From NCBI GenBank assembly GCA_963831645.1, contig CAWHQZ010000017.1, positions 744,001 through 808,000 on the forward strand: DNA of 64,000 nt, written 5' to 3'. Position 1 is the first letter of the stretch, and each line of letters starts with the position of its first letter. Of this stretch, positions 17,274 through 25,596 are shown one piece after another. The notes beneath the pieces are model-generated. The model worked only from the letters and a program-made list of their open reading frames with translations, was not told the origin of the DNA and ran no database searches. Both the position numbers and the translations under genes were made by a program. Source of the DNA: CAWHQZ01 sp963831645. GTDB lineage: Bacteria; Pseudomonadota; Alphaproteobacteria; Rhizobiales; Aestuariivirgaceae.

Positions 17274-18112
17274 TGGCGTTCGTCATGCTTCCGTTTGGCT
17301 GCGTAGCCGCGCGGAGTGTAGGCGACGGTGCGGCCGTCGCCGCGCGTGATCGTTGTCGATTGTGAGGAACCGACCATGACCACCGTAAGCATGTCGACCC
17401 GGCCGCAATCGAACTCCTTCATGGAAACGACTGTCACTGTTTCGCCTGGGCGCCCGAGGTTGGAGGCGACAACGACGGGTGTCGCAGGGGGACGGTGCCT
17501 GCTGACGATCGCCATCGCGCGCTCGAGCTGGTCACGGCGCTCGCGCGAGCGCGGGTTGTAAAGAGCGATCACGAAATCGCCCTCAGCCGCGGCGGCGAGG
17601 CGGCGTTCAATCAGCTCCCAGGGGGTCAGCAGATCGGACAGCGATATGCAGCAGAAGTCGTGCCCGATCATCGCGCCCGCTGCGGCCGCAGCGGCCTGGA
17701 ACGCAGAGATGCCGGGTATGACGTCAACCGCAACGCGTCGGGCGGAATCGGCAATCTTCGCTCCGGATGCCGGATCGAGAAACTCGTAGACGAGGGCCGC
17801 CATGGCATAGATTCCGGCATCGCCCGAGCAGATCAGGGCGACATCCCGGCCTTCCCCGGCGAGCGCGAGCGCGAGCGCGGCGCGATCACGCTCTTCCCCC
17901 AAAGCAAAACGATGCAGATGCTGTCTGGACCTCCATCTCTTGGCGAGATCGAGGTAGAGACCGTATCCGACCCAGTCGCTGGCGCCATCGAGCAAGCGCC
18001 GTGCCGCCTCGGTCATGGAGCCTTCATCGCCAGGCCCGATACCGACGACGGAAAGATGGCCACGTGCGCGACCGACCTCCATAGGATCGATCGGCCGCAT
18101 CGGCGCGGGCAA
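17270..18112 (-). CDS. cobJ: Precorrin-3B C17-methyltransferase
   Basis: Ring-contracting methyltransferase acting at C17. VVGIGPGDEGSMTEAA near residue 22, SGDAGIYAMAALVYE, IPGISAFQAAAAAAGAMIG and ALYNPRSRERRDQL are family hallmarks. Starts are possible at 18112, 18100 (MRPIDPMEV) or 18082 (MEVGRARGHL); all overlap the cbiG 3' end, and the internal ones give a more usual N-terminus. About 270-280 aa. Confidence 0.95.
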   Translation of the reverse strand: MPAPMRPIDPMEVGRARGHLSVVGIGPGDEGSMTEAARRLLDGASDWVGYGLYLDLAKRWRSRQHLHRFALGEERDRAALALALAGEGRDVALICSGDAGIYAMAALVYEFLDPASGAKIADSARRVAVDVIPGISAFQAAAAAAGAMIGHDFCCISLSDLLTPWELIERRLAAAAEGDFVIALYNPRSRERRDQLERAMAIVSRHRPPATPVVVASNLGRPGETVTVVSMKEFDCGRVDMLTVVMVGSSQSTTITRGDGRTVAYTPRGYAAKRKHDERQ

Positions 18113-19050
18113 TCGCGCAGGTGAGCCGGGGGCCCACGCACTTTTCGACGATCAGCTCGGATTGGCGCCCCGCGGCGCGCAGAGCCGCGCCCTCGGCTAC
18201 TCCCGGGCAGCCTACCTCCCGGCGCACCTGCTCGGAAGGATTCTTGAGTCTCGATGCCTCCGCGTCGAGCTCGGCGGCCGTGAAGAAGCGGGCTGGAACG
18301 CCGAGCGCGCCGGCAAGCGCGCCGACTGCCGGTTCGTCAGCCTTCAAATCCAGCGAGACCACGCAGGCGACCGCCTCCGGGGCCAATCCTTCGGCGGCGA
18401 GCCGGCTCCTGACGAACGTGACCATGTCATCGGGACGGGCGCCGCGCTCGCAGCCCACTCCTACGGCGAGGACGTGGGGATGATAGACGAGCACATCCTG
18501 ATCACCGGTTACTGCCCGATCCGTAACGCGGATTCCAACAGGAGCGTCCGCGGCAGCCGGCAGCCCGGCAAGAAACGGGGCTTCTCCCTCGATGCGAACC
18601 CGGTCGCCGGAAAGAAGGCGAGCGAGGACCGCCTTCAGGTTTGCCGGATTTGCGAGCGTGTAGCCACGAGGGGCATCCATTGCCGAGCCGAACCGGGTAT
18701 CGCTTGCTGTGGTGACCGCCGCGCTGCCACCGGTCAGGGCAGCGACCTGGCTCGCCAGCTCGTTCGCTCCACGATGGCCGCCGAGGAGCGGCACTACCGC
18801 CGAGCCATCTTCGGAGACGGCGAGCACGGGTGGCTCTGCGGTCTTGTCGGACAACAGGGGCGCGAGGATGCGGATCAGGATGCCGCTCGCGCACACCCCG
18901 ATGATCGCTTCGCCGGCAGCAAAGCTCTGCTTCAGGCTGGAGGCGAAGGCGGGCGCGGTGGGAGAGGCGAGACGGGCGCCCACCGCCGCTGCGATGCGCT
19001 CACCCGATGCATCGCCCCGAGGGAGTGAGCACATAGACCGTGGTTCTCAT
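18024..19050 (-). CDS. cbiG: Cobalamin biosynthesis protein CbiG (CbiG_N to CobE/CbiG_C), frameshifted near the start
   Basis: Cobalt-precorrin-5A hydrolase-type protein, which opens the delta-lactone after ring contraction. The N-terminal CbiG domain shows GVCASGILIRILAPLL, PVLAVSEDG and LLGGHRGANELA; the C-terminal CobE-like domain shows VGVGCERGARPDDM and ARFFTAAELDAEASRL. The long frame begins only at 19034 without the first strand. Upstream in another frame MRTTVYVLTPSG starts at an ATG (19048-19050) that overlaps the cobI stop as ATGA. Removing one base of the G4 run (minus strand, ~19015-19018) joins the two. Its last codons overlap cobJ. Confidence 0.88.
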
Positions 19051-19754
19051 CGCCACGGGCGCATCCCTTTGTAGACGAGGACGGTGGAGAAGTAGGGCCG
19101 GGAGCCGGCCGCGGCGTCCTTGAGCGCCGTGACGCGTTCTTCACCGAGCGTCGAGTGCTCGACGAGTGCCGCGCGGTCGAGAAGGCCGAGTTCCGACAAC
19201 AGGCCGTGCAGGCAGTCGAAGTGGCGGCCGACCTTGATGATGGCGACGGACTCCGCATCGAGAAGCTCGCGGCGCAGACGGGCTTCGCCGACGGTCGCGG
19301 GAATGACCTTGAGCACGTCGGCGCCCGCCGCCACCGGGCGGCCGAGCGAGGCCGCACATGCGGTAAGCGAGGTAACGCCGGGCACCACGACCGTGGGGAA
19401 GCGTTTTCCCAGACGCTCGTGAAGATACATGAAGCTGCCGTAGAAGAACGGATCGCCCTCGCACAGTACGGCGACATTCCTGCCGGCGTGCAGATGTGCG
19501 GCGAGGCGATCGGCGGCCTCGTCATAGGCGGCGTCTCTGGCTTCAACAGATTTCTTCATCGTCACCGTGAACGGCAGCTCGAGGACACGTTCGGGGAGGA
19601 GCGGCGCCACGATGCGGCGGGCGAAGCTCTCCTCGCCGTTGGGCTCCGGGTAGGCGACCACATCCACGTGTTGCAGGATGCGCACCGCCTTGAGCGTCAG
19701 GAGCTCGGCGTCGCCCGGACCGACGCCGAGGCCGTAGAGCGTGCCGGCGGTCAC
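19047..19754 (-). CDS. cobI: Precorrin-2 C20-methyltransferase
   Basis: Methylates C20 of precorrin-2. YGLGVGPGDAELLTLKAVRI at the N-terminus, YPEPNGEESFARRIV, VLCEGDPFFYGSFMYLHERL and VVPGVTSLTACAASLGRP are CobI/CbiL signatures. In the raw frame it is fused to cobL because of a frameshift in cobL. The natural start is probably the GTG at 19754 that overlaps the cobL stop (GTGA); an ATG at 19772 is the alternative. ~235 aa. Its stop overlaps the true cbiG start. Confidence 0.93.
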   Translation of the reverse strand: MTAGTLYGLGVGPGDAELLTLKAVRILQHVDVVAYPEPNGEESFARRIVAPLLPERVLELPFTVTMKKSVEARDAAYDEAADRLAAHLHAGRNVAVLCEGDPFFYGSFMYLHERLGKRFPTVVVPGVTSLTACAASLGRPVAAGADVLKVIPATVGEARLRRELLDAESVAIIKVGRHFDCLHGLLSELGLLDRAALVEHSTLGEERVTALKDAAAGSRPYFSTVLVYKGMRPWR

Positions 19755-20957
19755 GGCTTCAGGGCCCGCCATTGGGTCACCGGCATGCGGGGCTCCATGC
19801 CGCGGAATGCGCCCAGCGGCACGACGCGGGAAACCTCGATGCGCACCAGCTCGCCGCCCAGCCTGGCATGGCGATCGATGAGAGCGGCTTCGCCTTCGAG
19901 AGTTACGGCATTGGCAACCAGACGGCCGCCCGAGGGGAGGGCGCTCCAACAGACACCGAAGACTGTCTTCATCGGCGACGGCGCCGCCCAGGAAGATCGC
20001 CTGCGGCTCAGGCTTGCCGGCGAGCGTGCCAGGCAGCAGGCCGGCCACCACTTCCAGGCGCGGTGTGCCGAGTGCGTCGGCATTGGCGGACATCATGCGC
20101 AGCCGGCCGGGGTGCTTCTCGAACGCCAGCGCGCGTGCCCCGCGTGCCGCCCGCATCCATTCGATCGCCACCGAACCGCATCCGGCGCCGACGTCCCACA
20201 ACAGCGCGTCGGGTACGGGGGCCAGGGCGGCGACGGTCGCGGCGCGCACCTCGCGCTTGGTGATCTGCCCGTCGTGAACGAATGCATCATCGGGCAATCC
20301 CGGCGAGCGCGGCAGCAGTTTCGCCCCAGGCGTCGCGACGCAGTGGATGGCGAGGGTGTTCAGATCGGATACCGAAGCCTCGAGGCCGTCCTCGGCGCGA
20401 AAGGTAGTGCGGTGCTCACGCGGCCCGCCCATATTTTCAAGCACCGTCAGCGTGCTCGGCCCATAGCCGCGGGCGACGAGCCGGCGCGCGACTCCAGCGA
20501 CCGTAGTTGCATCCGCAGTGAGCACGAGCAGACGGGCGCCCGGCTGGATGAAGGATTCGATGCCGGCGACGGGCCGGCCATGCAGCGTCAGGGTATCGGT
20601 GTCGGGTAGCGACCAGCCCATCCGGGCAGCGGCGAGGGAGAAAGCGGAAATCCCCGGCACGACGGTGATCTCGCTCGCCGGCACGATTTCCAGCAGCTTT
20701 CGCGCCACCCCGTAGTTGAGCGGATCACCGGTGGCGAGCACTACGGTGCTGCGCCCGCGCAGGGGCCTGATCCGGTTCACCACCTCGCTGAAGGGCTCGG
20801 GCCACAGCAGGCGTTCGCTCGCCGTGTCCGGAAGTTTCGCGAGCAGCCTTGCGGAGCCTATGAGCACCTCGGCTTCCTCGATGGCGCGGCGGGCGCGGGG
20901 CGCCAGGCCCTCGAGCCCGTCCTCCCCGACCCCGACTACGGTCAGCCAGGGCATCAT
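19751..20957 (-). CDS. cobL: Precorrin-6B C5,15-methyltransferase (decarboxylating), frameshifted
   Basis: Two-domain enzyme: an N-terminal CbiE-type C5 methyltransferase (WLTVVGVGEDGLEGLAPRA, ATGDPLNYGVARKLLE, VVPGISAFSLAAARMGW) and a C-terminal CbiT-type C15 methyltransferase/decarboxylase (WDVGAGCGSVAIEWMRA SAM motif I). In the C-terminal domain the frame breaks at about 19955-19980: after IFLGGAVADED the expected VFGVCWSALPSGGRLVANAV continues in the next frame to a stop at 19751. Uncorrected, the ORF runs on into cobI. The start ATG overlaps the cobH stop. Corrected length ~401 aa is normal. Confidence 0.92.
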
Positions 20958-21580
20958 CGATCGCGACCCGCAATGACGGCATTGAAAGCCGCAGCTGCGA
21001 TGGCGCTGCCGCCACGCCGGCCGAGCAGCGTGATGAACGGAATGCCGCGGCTGTTGCCGGCAAGCTCGCTCTTGGCTTCCGTTGCGCCTACAAAACCTAC
21101 CGGCGTGGCGATGATGGCGGCGGGCGAGGGGTTGCCGGCGTCGATCATCTCGAGCAGCGCAAAGAGCGCCGTCGGCGCGTTGCCGATCACGACGACCGCG
21201 CCTTCCAACCGGGGTTGCCACAGGCCTACGGCGGCTGCCGAGCGCGTGATTTTGCGTTCGAGACCGCCGCGGCGCGCCTGGTGATCGTTCAGCGTACAGA
21301 CGACGGCGCTCGAAGGCGGGAGCTGCCTGGTGGTGATCGCCGAGCGGACCATTTCGCAATCGGCAAACACAGGCTTGCCTGTGTCGAGGGCCCTTTCCAC
21401 CGCGGCGGGCAGTTGCGGGTCGATGCGAATGTCCCTGGCGATGTCAGCCATGCCGCAGGCGTGAATCATGCGGATCGCGAGATCGCGCACCGCCGGCGCA
21501 ATGCCCGACAGATCGGCTTCGGCGCGGATGGTGGCAAAGGACTGCCGATAGATCGCGTCCGGGTCGCTCAGGTATTTCAC
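20954..21580 (-). CDS. cobH: Precorrin-8X methylmutase
   Basis: Moves the C11 methyl group to C12, giving hydrogenobyrinate. The catalytic His lies in IRMIHACGMADIARDI (residue ~40); VFADCEMVRSAIT and ATPVGFVGATEAKSEL with GIPFITLLGRRGGSAIAAAA are signatures. 208 aa, intact. Start overlaps the cbiX stop (21577-21580, ATGA); stop overlaps cobL. Confidence 0.96.
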   Translation of the reverse strand: MKYLSDPDAIYRQSFATIRAEADLSGIAPAVRDLAIRMIHACGMADIARDIRIDPQLPAAVERALDTGKPVFADCEMVRSAITTRQLPPSSAVVCTLNDHQARRGGLERKITRSAAAVGLWQPRLEGAVVVIGNAPTALFALLEMIDAGNPSPAAIIATPVGFVGATEAKSELAGNSRGIPFITLLGRRGGSAIAAAAFNAVIAGRDR

Positions 21581-22596
21581 TTGGATGCCGCTCGCGCCCT
21601 CATGCTGCTCGGACCCAGCGGATGCTCGGCATGAGGATAGGGATGATGATGTCCATGATGACCGTGCTCGTGCGCATGATCATGATGGTGATCGTGCATA
21701 TGTCGGTGCTGATGATCGGCAAGACCGATGCCCTCCACATGATGGTGGTGGCTCTGCTGCGGCAGGCCCACCTCGGACTCGAAGCCGGGGATCTGAGCGC
21801 GATACTTGCATAGGCTGCAGTTCATGCTCGTATTGCCGGTCAGGATTTCCTCGATCCTTTCAACAAAGGTATCGATGACCAACGGATGGTCGTTGAGGTA
21901 GGGGGCCTTGATGAACTCGATGCCGGGATAGCGGCGGGCGACGGCGTCGGTAGAGGCGTAGATGCGCTGCACCAGGATGCCGGTGAACAGAAAATAGGGA
22001 AACACGATAATGCGTCGGTAGTTGAGCCGCGCGGCGTGCTCGAGGGCCGGCTCTACCAGCGGGAAGGTAACCCCGGAATAGGCGGTCTCCCCCCAGCCGA
22101 AGCCGAAGCCCTCCCACAGCAGTCGCATGGTCTTGCTGACATTGGAGTTCGCATCGGGGTCGGAGGCGCCGCGGCCGACGACCAGGAGGAGTGTTTCGTG
22201 GCGTCCGGCATCGCCACTTGCGGACACGATCGCCTGCTCGATGCGGTCGGCGGCGGCGCGCAGCATCCGGGAGTCGATGCCGAGGTCGCGGCCATAGTCG
22301 ATGCGGAAGCCGTCGCGGCGCGCGGCATAATCGTTGAGCACGCTGGGGATGTCGTTCTTGACGTGGCCGGCAGCGAACAACATGCCCGGCACGGCAAGCA
22401 CCCGGTTGACGCCCCGAGCCTTCAGCTTGTCGAGACCATCGCGGATGATGGGGGTGGCGAACTCGAGATAGCCGAACTCGACGGGATAGTGCGGAAGGCG
22501 CCGGCCAAGTTGCCTGGCCAATGCCGCGAATTCGGCGACGGCATCGGCATCGCGGCTGCCATGGCCGCACAGCATCACACCCAGCTTCTCAGTCAT
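21577..22596 (-). CDS. cbiX: Sirohydrochlorin chelatase (CbiX-type) with His-rich C-terminal tail
   Basis: Two tandem chelatase half-domains: the first opens VMLCGHGSRDADAVAEFAAL with the metal-ligand His and continues through GMLFAAGHVKNDIP; the second shows LLLVVGRGASDPDANSN and VFPYFLFTGILVQRI. A C-terminal extension has the NCSLCKYR pair and a ~35-residue segment packed with histidines (HHHHVEG, HRHMHDHHHDHAHEHGHHGH), probably metal storage or delivery. The ATG at 22596 (MTEKLGVMLCGHG) is chosen over the longer frame from 22662. 339 aa. First gene of the long leftward operon, behind a riboswitch-like leader. Confidence 0.93.
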   Translation of the reverse strand: MTEKLGVMLCGHGSRDADAVAEFAALARQLGRRLPHYPVEFGYLEFATPIIRDGLDKLKARGVNRVLAVPGMLFAAGHVKNDIPSVLNDYAARRDGFRIDYGRDLGIDSRMLRAAADRIEQAIVSASGDAGRHETLLLVVGRGASDPDANSNVSKTMRLLWEGFGFGWGETAYSGVTFPLVEPALEHAARLNYRRIIVFPYFLFTGILVQRIYASTDAVARRYPGIEFIKAPYLNDHPLVIDTFVERIEEILTGNTSMNCSLCKYRAQIPGFESEVGLPQQSHHHHVEGIGLADHQHRHMHDHHHDHAHEHGHHGHHHPYPHAEHPLGPSSMRARAASK

Positions 22597-22800
22597 TTTC
22601 TGCCTTCCGCTACAACAAGGCGTCGCCGGAGGTGGCGCCGGCACGGAAGGCAGCTCCGGCATTGGCCCCGTCTCTGGTCAGCCGCACCGGAATCGCTTTC
22701 AGTCCCTCGTGGGAACGCTGCGTTTGAAGAAGCCTCTTAGCGCATATCGCGGCGCCAGGGTAGCGCGAGTCCGACCGGAAAACGCACCAAAGCGGTCCCG
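22597..22800 (-). promoter_or_regulatory. Cobalamin-riboswitch-like leader of the cbiX operon (divergent)
   Basis: Minus-strand leader of cbiX. The segment at 22690-22648 reads CGGTGCGGCTGACC..GGGGCCAATGCCGGAGCTGCC and matches, base for base over most of its length, the corresponding core of the clear cobalamin riboswitch at 32128-32316 (CGGTGCGGACTACC..GGGGCCAATGCCGTGACTGCC). An AGGGA box precedes it. However the usual CCCGCAACTGTAAGCGG and AGGAGACC parts are missing; the leader ends 20-30 bases later at the start codon. It may be a variant or decaying switch. Confidence 0.45.
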
Positions 22801-22838
22801 GGGTATGTTGCCAAAAAACCGCAACTGCTGCTGCGCCC

Positions 22839-23513
22839 TCACCGGCGTCCCCCGACCTCGTCGATATGGACCAGGAGATCGCGGGGGTCCTCATAGACGC
22901 GAAACGCTCCGGATTGCTGCAGCTCCTCGAGACCATAGCCGCCGCACAGCAGCCCGACGCCGAGCGCCCGGCAGCGGGCGGCGGCCAGCATGTCCCAGAT
23001 GCTGTCGCCGACCACCACCGCCGTTTCGATGGGCGCGCCCAGCCGCTCCGCGGCTGCGAGGAACAGGTCAGGATCGGGCTTGGCGTACTTCACCTCATCC
23101 CGCGTCACGACGGGTGTCCGCCCGGGATCGACGCCGAGCGCTGTGAGATTGACAGCAGCCGTTTTCATGCGGCCGCTCGTCGCGATGGCCCACGGAATGT
23201 TCCTGTCCGACAGCCATGACAGAAGTTCGCGGGCGCCGGGAAGCGGGCGGATCTGGCTTGCGTAACGATGGTAGGCCGCCGCATGCAGCCGCCGCAGTCG
23301 CGCCACCCGTTCGGCGTCGATGTCGAGTCCGGTTTCGCGAAGCAGCTGGTTGGTGAACAGTCCGCCGCTCATGCCGATCTTGCGATGGATGCGCCAGACG
23401 GATAGCTCGATACCCTCGGCATCGAGCGCCTCCTTCCACGACAACACGTGCTGGTACACGCTGTCGACCAGCGTGCCGTCGAGATCGAACAGGAAGACAG
23501 GTTCGATGCGCAT
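22839..23513 (-). CDS. HAD-family hydrolase (beta-phosphoglucomutase/phosphatase-like)
   Basis: Motif I DLDGTLVDS near residue 10, motif II AIATSGRMKTAA, the motif III Lys in KYAKPDPDLFLAAAERL and motif IV VVVGDSIWDMLAAARC are intact, with an alpha-helical cap of the C1 type between motifs I and II. 224 aa from the ATG at 23513, which has GGAG six bases upstream; the frame is open to 23588. Substrate unknown. Ends 242 bp before cbiX. Confidence 0.87.
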   Translation of the reverse strand: MRIEPVFLFDLDGTLVDSVYQHVLSWKEALDAEGIELSVWRIHRKIGMSGGLFTNQLLRETGLDIDAERVARLRRLHAAAYHRYASQIRPLPGARELLSWLSDRNIPWAIATSGRMKTAAVNLTALGVDPGRTPVVTRDEVKYAKPDPDLFLAAAERLGAPIETAVVVGDSIWDMLAAARCRALGVGLLCGGYGLEELQQSGAFRVYEDPRDLLVHIDEVGGRR

Positions 23514-23584
23514 CGGATTCTCCGCGTTACCAATCACTAAACCCGCTGGGGTGAAACGTCTGTGCTCAGAATACTCGGGCCCGC

Positions 23585-23797
23585 TCATGCGATTGTCTCG
23601 ACTACGCCGCCATCGACCCTGAATGCGGCGCCGGTGGTGGCCGATGACAGCGGCGATCGGCCTGCCGGTTTTCTCCTGGGTCCGCGCAGCATTTCCCGCA
23701 CGCCCTCGGAGAGCGTCGGGCCGGGCAGGATCGCGTTCACCGTGACGCCGGCCGAACCCGTCACAATGGCGGTCTTGAATGCCAGATCGATCCTCAT
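23585..23797 (-). pseudogene. Relic of a short-chain dehydrogenase/reductase
   Basis: Only scraps of an SDR remain in one frame: the N-terminal beta strand MRIDLAFKTAIVTGSAG, then directly VTVNAILPGPTLSEGVREML from the region after the active site, then SPLSSATTGAAFRVDGGVV from the C-terminus. The whole Rossmann core with the YxxxK catalytic motif (~130-150 residues) and a second block are missing. A true deletion derivative rather than a sequencing error. Confidence 0.8.
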
Positions 23798-24000
23798 ATC
23801 TGTCCTCGCATGCACTCGGCTCACGCCCCCGATCTCGTCACATATTTGGCGAAAGATCGCCATGATCCTCCCTCCAAACCTGGGCAGCCGGGCGCCGGCT
23901 CTGGACAACAATTGGAGGGTACTGCCGTGATGGGCAGCAAAATCTGGTCGTGGTGCGTCACCCTCCGTCGCGATGTTCCGGGGAGTGCCGCTTCTTAACA

Positions 24001-25587
24001 ATGACTGCTGATCGAGTGACATCGACCCGCGCCGGTCTTCCCGGCTGGGTTCTGGCCATGGTCGTTTTGCTCCTGCTGATTGGCCTGCCGCTCGCCGTGC
24101 TGCTCGACCTGCGCGCGCTGGCGGAGCACTCGCTGCTGCTTCAGGCGCGCGATCTCAACTCCGTCATCACGAGCGTACGCGGCTACTATGCGAGCAACGT
24201 CGTTGCGCGGGTTCTCGAAGATCCCGGCGCCACCCAGGTCGTGCACAACTATGCGAGCGTTCCCGGCGCCATTCCGATTCCCGCCACCCTGTCGCTGGAA
24301 CTGGGGAAGGTCATCGGCGAGCAGCAGGGCAACATCACCTATCGCTTCGTTTCCGACTATCCTTTCAAGGGCCGCGCACCTCATGAACTCGATCACTTCG
24401 AGCGCCTGGCGCTGACCAAACTCAGAGAGAATCCGAAGCAGGAACTAAGCGACGTATCGTGGGCCAACTTCAGCGGCCGCATGCGCGTGGTCGGGCCGGT
24501 GCTCATGGGGGAAACCTGCGTCAGCTGTCACAACGCCCATCCCGACAGCCCCAAGAAGGACTGGAAAGAGGGCGATGTGAGGGGCATTCAGGAGGTGATC
24601 GTCGACCAGCCCATCGCGGCCAACCTTTCCTCGTTCAAATGGCTGATGGGCTATTTCGGTCTCGTGGGAATCGTCGGGTTCAGCCTCGTCGGCTGGCAAA
24701 ACCGGCAATCCGGCATGATCGCCGGGATGAACCGCGAACTCGAGACGAACAACGCCTTTCTGGCATCCGTCTCGCAGAAGCTCTCCCGATATTTGTCACC
24801 GCAGCTCTACAAGAGCATTTTTGCGGGCGAGAAGGACGTCACCATCCAGACGGAACGCAAGAAGCTCACCATCCTGTTCTCCGATATCAAGGACTTCACC
24901 GCCGCTACCGAGCAGCGTCAGCCGGAAGAGGTCACGATTCTTTTGAACGAGTATTTCACCGAGATGTCGGCCATCGCGCTCGAGCATGGCGGAACGGTCG
25001 ACAAGTTCATCGGTGACGCGATCGTGATTTTCTTCGGCGATCCGGAGACGAAAGGGGTCGCCGAAGACGCGCTCGCCTGCCTCAGGATGGCCTTCGACAT
25101 GCAGCGGCGCATGGCCGAGCTGAACACAAAATGGCGCGGTGAAGGCGTCGAGCAGCCGTTTCAGGTCCGCATTGGCATCAATACCGGATTCTGCAACGTC
25201 GGAAACTTCGGCAGCTCCGATCGCATGGACTACACCATCATCGGAGTGGAAGCGAACCTGGCGGCGCGTCTGCAATCGATCGCCGAGCCGGGGCAGATCG
25301 TGGTCAGCTACGAAACGTATGCCCTGGTGCGCGAGACGTTTGCAGCACATCCGCTGGCGCGGATCCGGATGAAGGGCATCAGCCGTCCGGTCGTGCCCTA
25401 CGTGATCGTAGGCCCGCTCGAGGGTTCCGGGCAGGCTTCGAGGCTGTTCAGCGAGCACCTGCCGGGCCTCGACCTATATCTCGATCCCGCGGTTCTGGAC
25501 GAGAAAGCGAGAGCGCAGACCCGCTCGCTCCTGAAGAAGGCCATCGCCGCGCTCAATTCCCGGGAGGCGAAGGAACTCAAGTCGTGA
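24001..25587 (+). CDS. Membrane-bound class III adenylate/guanylate cyclase with periplasmic haem-c sensor domain
   Basis: 528 aa. An N-terminal membrane segment (~residues 15-38) is followed by a periplasmic Tll0287-like/DUF3365 sensor with a c-type haem motif CVSCH (GETCVSCHNAHPDSP), a second membrane segment (WLMGYFGLVGIVGFSLVGW), a short linker and a class III cyclase catalytic domain: metal Asp in ILFSDIKDFTA, second metal site in DKFIGDAIVIFFGDP, transition-state region GVEANLAARLQ. It probably converts ATP to cAMP in response to redox or ligand at the haem. The start ATG at 24001 is preferred to 23950. Not obviously part of the cob units around it. Confidence 0.9.
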   Translation: MTADRVTSTRAGLPGWVLAMVVLLLLIGLPLAVLLDLRALAEHSLLLQARDLNSVITSVRGYYASNVVARVLEDPGATQVVHNYASVPGAIPIPATLSLELGKVIGEQQGNITYRFVSDYPFKGRAPHELDHFERLALTKLRENPKQELSDVSWANFSGRMRVVGPVLMGETCVSCHNAHPDSPKKDWKEGDVRGIQEVIVDQPIAANLSSFKWLMGYFGLVGIVGFSLVGWQNRQSGMIAGMNRELETNNAFLASVSQKLSRYLSPQLYKSIFAGEKDVTIQTERKKLTILFSDIKDFTAATEQRQPEEVTILLNEYFTEMSAIALEHGGTVDKFIGDAIVIFFGDPETKGVAEDALACLRMAFDMQRRMAELNTKWRGEGVEQPFQVRIGINTGFCNVGNFGSSDRMDYTIIGVEANLAARLQSIAEPGQIVVSYETYALVRETFAAHPLARIRMKGISRPVVPYVIVGPLEGSGQASRLFSEHLPGLDLYLDPAVLDEKARAQTRSLLKKAIAALNSREAKELKS

Positions 25588-25596
25588 GGATAGACC

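Noticed and set aside
19155..20609. 484-codon open frame on the plus strand
   Set aside because: Antisense shadow of cobL/cobI; no domain signature, while the minus strand codes clear methyltransferases.
19047..21359. Single 770-residue CobL-CobI fusion starting at 21359
   Set aside because: The first ~135 residues are an out-of-frame reading of cobH, and the fusion depends on a frame break in cobL; two separate genes with a GTGA junction explain the sequence better.
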